64,000 bases of DNA from Hyalangium ruber (GTDB taxonomy: Bacteria > Myxococcota > Myxococcia > Myxococcales > Myxococcaceae), in assembly GCF_034259325.1 (NCBI RefSeq), contig NZ_JAXIVS010000008.1, forward strand, positions 406,517 to 470,516, in the 5' to 3' direction. Positions 63,832-64,000 of this stretch are shown one piece after another. Made by a program: the position numbers and the translations under genes. The notes under the pieces were generated by a model. It did not search any database. It worked only from the letters and a program-made list of their open reading frames with translations, and was not told the DNA's origin. The first letter of the stretch is position 1, and each line of letters opens with the position of its first letter.

Positions 63832-64000
63832 GTAAGACCTCGCCGTGCCCCGTCGTGACGGGTTCTCCTTCTTGTGAGACCACCTGCGGCCACACACCAG
63901 GAGGTGGTCCGTGGAGTTGGAGAAGGACTTGGAGCAGTTCCGTCAGGAGGCGCAGCGGCTGAAGGCTGGGCGGCGCAGTGGCTCGTTGCCGTTCCCTGAG
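63832..64000 (+). mobile_element. Left end of an IS66-like insertion sequence (continues beyond the window)
   Basis: The sequence GTAAGACCTCGCC at 63832 resembles the GTAAG terminus of IS66-family inverted repeats. A CCCGTC-GT-GACGGG palindrome lies shortly inside it, and a first open frame starts 79 bases in. The right end and any target duplication are outside the window, so the family call is provisional. Confidence 0.45.
63911..64000 (+). CDS. Start of an IS66-type first ORF (cut by the window edge)
   Basis: GGAGGTGG precedes a GTG start. The visible 30 residues, beginning ELEKDLEQFRQEAQRLKAG, are a charged helix like the N-termini of small helix-turn-helix proteins encoded first in IS66-type elements. 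The rest lies beyond the window. Confidence 0.4.
   Translation, partial: MELEKDLEQFRQEAQRLKAGRRSGSLPFPE

Overview
The window is GC-rich, densely coded chromosomal DNA from a myxobacterium (Myxococcota; suborder Cystobacterineae is the best guess). The clues are a MYXO-CTERM sorting tail on a hydrolase, many lipoproteins with recognisable lipoboxes, a eukaryotic-like Ser/Thr kinase, hybrid and sigma-54-linked two-component proteins, and several GTG/TTG starts. About 44 protein genes or fragments can be supported. There are no rRNA operons, intact tRNA genes or CRISPR arrays.

Left part (1-13.9 kb): a kelch-repeat lipoprotein running off the left edge, a decayed bestrophin-type channel remnant, a DUF4386 membrane protein facing a Crp/Fnr regulator, an AlkD-like protein, a large hybrid histidine kinase, an astacin-type protease with seven near-identical FG-GAP repeats, a beta-lactamase-fold lipoprotein, and a three-gene molybdenum hydroxylase operon (2Fe-2S subunit, Tat-exported Mo subunit, diheme lipoprotein).

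Middle part (14-28 kb): secreted or envelope proteins (a lipoprotein, a CocE-type hydrolase with MYXO-CTERM, a membrane-anchored hypothetical bracketed by a 31-bp direct repeat), phosphoenolpyruvate carboxylase with a GNAT enzyme, an SGNH hydrolase, a Cys-rich lipoprotein, a PilZ protein, pyruvate/2-oxoacid dehydrogenase E1 alpha and beta, and a site-2-type protease.

The most striking segment is 28.3-45.1 kb, a run of nine same-strand genes. It carries all three parts of an Rsb-like partner-switching circuit: a membrane SpoIIE/PP2C phosphatase, an RsbW-like ATPase, and a STAS domain fused to zinc ribbons and a transmembrane Ser/Thr kinase. These are interleaved with a TPR protein, a PhnD-like periplasmic binding protein, a TonB-dependent receptor carrying a CxxCH haem motif, a triheme membrane cytochrome, a multihaem lipoprotein with OmcA/MtrC-like features, and a further lipoprotein. 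I infer an envelope redox or nutrient-sensing system read out by partner switching. The gene content is visible in the sequence; the function is not established. Hairpins near 33.5 and 40.7 kb may divide the run into several transcripts.

Right part (45-64 kb): a SLOG-fold protein, a small membrane protein, a soluble-adenylyl-cyclase-like giant (two cyclase domains, AAA ATPase, TPR-like tail), a B12-binding radical SAM enzyme, a kinase/NtrC-type regulator pair preceded by palindromes, an OmpA-like lipoprotein operon, a three-gene operon with an APH-type phosphotransferase and a histidine phosphatase, a GH30 glycosidase and folD. The last kilobase looks like the edge of a mobile region: a PD-(D/E)XK-like protein runs into the 3' half of a selC-like tRNA, followed by transposase debris and the start of an IS66-like element.
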